From the NCBI GenBank assembly GCA_030691295.1, contig JAUYEQ010000593.1:1-6671 (forward strand): a stretch of DNA of 6,671 nucleotides, read 5' to 3'. The position numbers were made by a program, and so were the translations under genes. This document shows positions 5,427 through 6,671 of this stretch, piece after piece (within the stretch, counting starts at the first letter, position 1; each line of letters begins with the position of its first letter). Source of the stretch: Bacteroidota bacterium. GTDB lineage: Bacteria > Bacteroidota > Bacteroidia > Bacteroidales > Prolixibacteraceae. A model generated the notes under the pieces. The model saw nothing but the letters and a program-made list of their open reading frames with translations. It was not told where the DNA came from and searched no databases.

Positions 5427-6623
5427 ATGAAAAAAGATCAGGACAGTTCGAAAACGCTCAAAAGTAAATATGTACCTACGGCTGAATTCTATAGCCAGGT
5501 AATTGATAGCCTTCAGGATTATTCAATTTTTACGCTGGACGAAGATTTATTAATTAATAGCTGGAGTTCAGGATCATCCACTATATTTGGTTATGAGACA
5601 GATGAAATTATCGGGAAACCCTTTGATATAATTTTTACAGCGGAAGATATACAAAATGGTATTCCGAAAATGGAAATAGATAAAGCGTTAAAAGAGGGAA
5701 GGGCCACCGATAACAGATGGCACATTTGTAAGGACAAAAGTACATTTTATGCATACGGTTTGGTTTTTCCACTCATTGGTATTGATGGTGAGCGGATGGG
5801 CTTTGTTAAAATATTGCGGGACTTGACCGAAAGAAAAAAATCGGAAGATGCGATAAAAAAATATGTGAAAGAACTGGAAGATCTCAATACACATAAAGAG
5901 AGTGTTCTTGCCATACTCTCACACGATTTGAGAAGCCCGTTGGCCGGGATTATCGGAACAGCAGAATATTTAAAATCAAATTTTGAACGAATGAAGCCGG
6001 GCGTTGTTAAAGAAATGCTCGATCTTCTGCATAAATCGTCAAAAGATGAGTTAGATATGTTGGATTATCTTGTAGAATGGGCAAGAATAAAATATGCAGC
6101 GGACGTATTTGCTCCGACAAAAATCAAACTGGCCAAATATATTCAGAAGGTATTCGACACTTTAAATGAAACCGCTTCTTTAAATTCGATAGACCTTCAT
6201 CATGAGGTTGATGAAAATGCAACTGTTTTTGCTGATGGAAAAATGTTGTTCTCAATTATTCAAAATATAGTTTCGAATGCGGTAAAGCACACTCCGGATG
6301 GAGGAAAAATTACAATTACAGCGAAAAGCAAAGAGGATAAAATGATAGTTCAGATAAAGGATACCGGAATTGGAATGTCAAAAGAGATTAAGGAAAGACT
6401 TTTTACCCCACAAATTAAAACACTTTCTAAAGCCAGAAAAGAGAACAAAGGTGCAGGAATTGGCTTATTATTGGTAAAGGGATTTTTAGAAAAAAACGAT
6501 GGTGAAATTTGGGTTGAAAGCGTTGAAGGCAAGGGATCGTCCTTCTATTTTGCATTGCCCATTGAAAAGCCATTATACAAAATTGACAGTGCTGACAAAA
6601 TCGAGTTTGACGAGAATGCTTAA
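5427..6623 (+). CDS. Soluble PAS-domain sensor histidine kinase
   Basis: This 398-residue protein autophosphorylates on a histidine in response to a signal and passes the phosphate to a response regulator. A PAS domain spans about residues 20-138: FGYETDEIIGKPFDIIF (54-70) is the PAS core, and GFVKILRDLTERKKSE (125-140) is the PAC end. A short coiled linker leads to the HisKA dimerisation domain with the phosphoacceptor H166 in ILSHDLRSPLAGI. The HATPase domain (about 265-380) has its N-box in QNIVSNAVKHT (N280, N284), the G1 box DTGIGM (312-317), the F-box LF (325-326) and the G2 box GAGIGL (342-347). All catalytic elements are intact. No signal peptide or membrane segment is present, so it senses a cytoplasmic cue; the PAS ligand cannot be told. 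It has no receiver domain and no regulator lies upstream, so its partner is either the gene starting at 6649 or encoded elsewhere. The leader is AT-rich with no Shine-Dalgarno sequence. Confidence 0.93.
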   Translation: MKKDQDSSKTLKSKYVPTAEFYSQVIDSLQDYSIFTLDEDLLINSWSSGSSTIFGYETDEIIGKPFDIIFTAEDIQNGIPKMEIDKALKEGRATDNRWHICKDKSTFYAYGLVFPLIGIDGERMGFVKILRDLTERKKSEDAIKKYVKELEDLNTHKESVLAILSHDLRSPLAGIIGTAEYLKSNFERMKPGVVKEMLDLLHKSSKDELDMLDYLVEWARIKYAADVFAPTKIKLAKYIQKVFDTLNETASLNSIDLHHEVDENATVFADGKMLFSIIQNIVSNAVKHTPDGGKITITAKSKEDKMIVQIKDTGIGMSKEIKERLFTPQIKTLSKARKENKGAGIGLLLVKGFLEKNDGEIWVESVEGKGSSFYFALPIEKPLYKIDSADKIEFDENA

Positions 6624-6648
6624 TTAATCATTAAAATCACAGATATAC

Positions 6649-6671
6649 ATGAAATACACGGTAAAAATAAA
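6649..6671 (+). CDS. Start of a further gene, truncated by the window end
   Basis: An ATG 25 bp after the kinase stop opens the frame MKYTVKI, which stays open to the last base of the window. The AT-rich spacer and close spacing suggest co-transcription with the kinase. Seven residues are too few to name a family; a response regulator partner is possible but not indicated, as those usually begin with a motif like KKILIVDD. The start itself is only probable. Confidence 0.4.

Overview
The window looks like a piece of a Bacteroidota chromosome, probably from the Marinilabiliales/Cytophagales-like part of the phylum. The grounds are an AT-rich composition, AT-rich leaders without Shine-Dalgarno sequences, a good TAnnTTTG promoter element at 881-888, and the protein types present. 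This placement is an inference from style and families; there is no rRNA or other taxonomic marker.

Left part (1-875): a mobile-element neighbourhood. A complete HUH/Y1 transposase of the IS200/IS605 or REP-associated (RAYT) type (190-654) is preceded by a structured non-coding block. That block has two tandem 52-nt repeat units, each ending in a hairpin, and a third copy of the unit head in inverted orientation. The two hairpin stems differ by paired changes, so the structure rather than the sequence is conserved. Downstream of the transposase lies about 220 bp that still reads like decayed coding sequence in two frames.

Middle part (876-4995): a cold-shock-domain protein with a lysine-rich N-terminal extension (923-1387), with its own promoter and a probable intrinsic terminator. 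A tight three-gene run on the same strand follows: secreted PhoA-family alkaline phosphatase (1552-2703), BASS-family sodium-coupled transporter (2714-3661), and a membrane-anchored PlsC-type acyltransferase (3658-4995). The gaps are 10 bp and an ATGA overlap, so co-transcription is likely. Together they would release phosphate or alcohols from phosphoesters in the periplasm, import an organic anion, and acylate a glycerolipid precursor. The functional link between them is an inference from gene order.

Right part (4996-6671): a 431-bp intergenic region carrying two copies of a 16-bp repeat, one of them part of a perfect hairpin. It is followed by a soluble PAS-containing sensor histidine kinase (5427-6623) and the first codons of a further gene running off the end (6649 onward). 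No response regulator is visible in the window.

Most of the window is ordinary bacterial content. The most unusual part is the structured repeat block next to the transposase. The decayed ORF and the 16-bp repeat pair are secondary points of interest.
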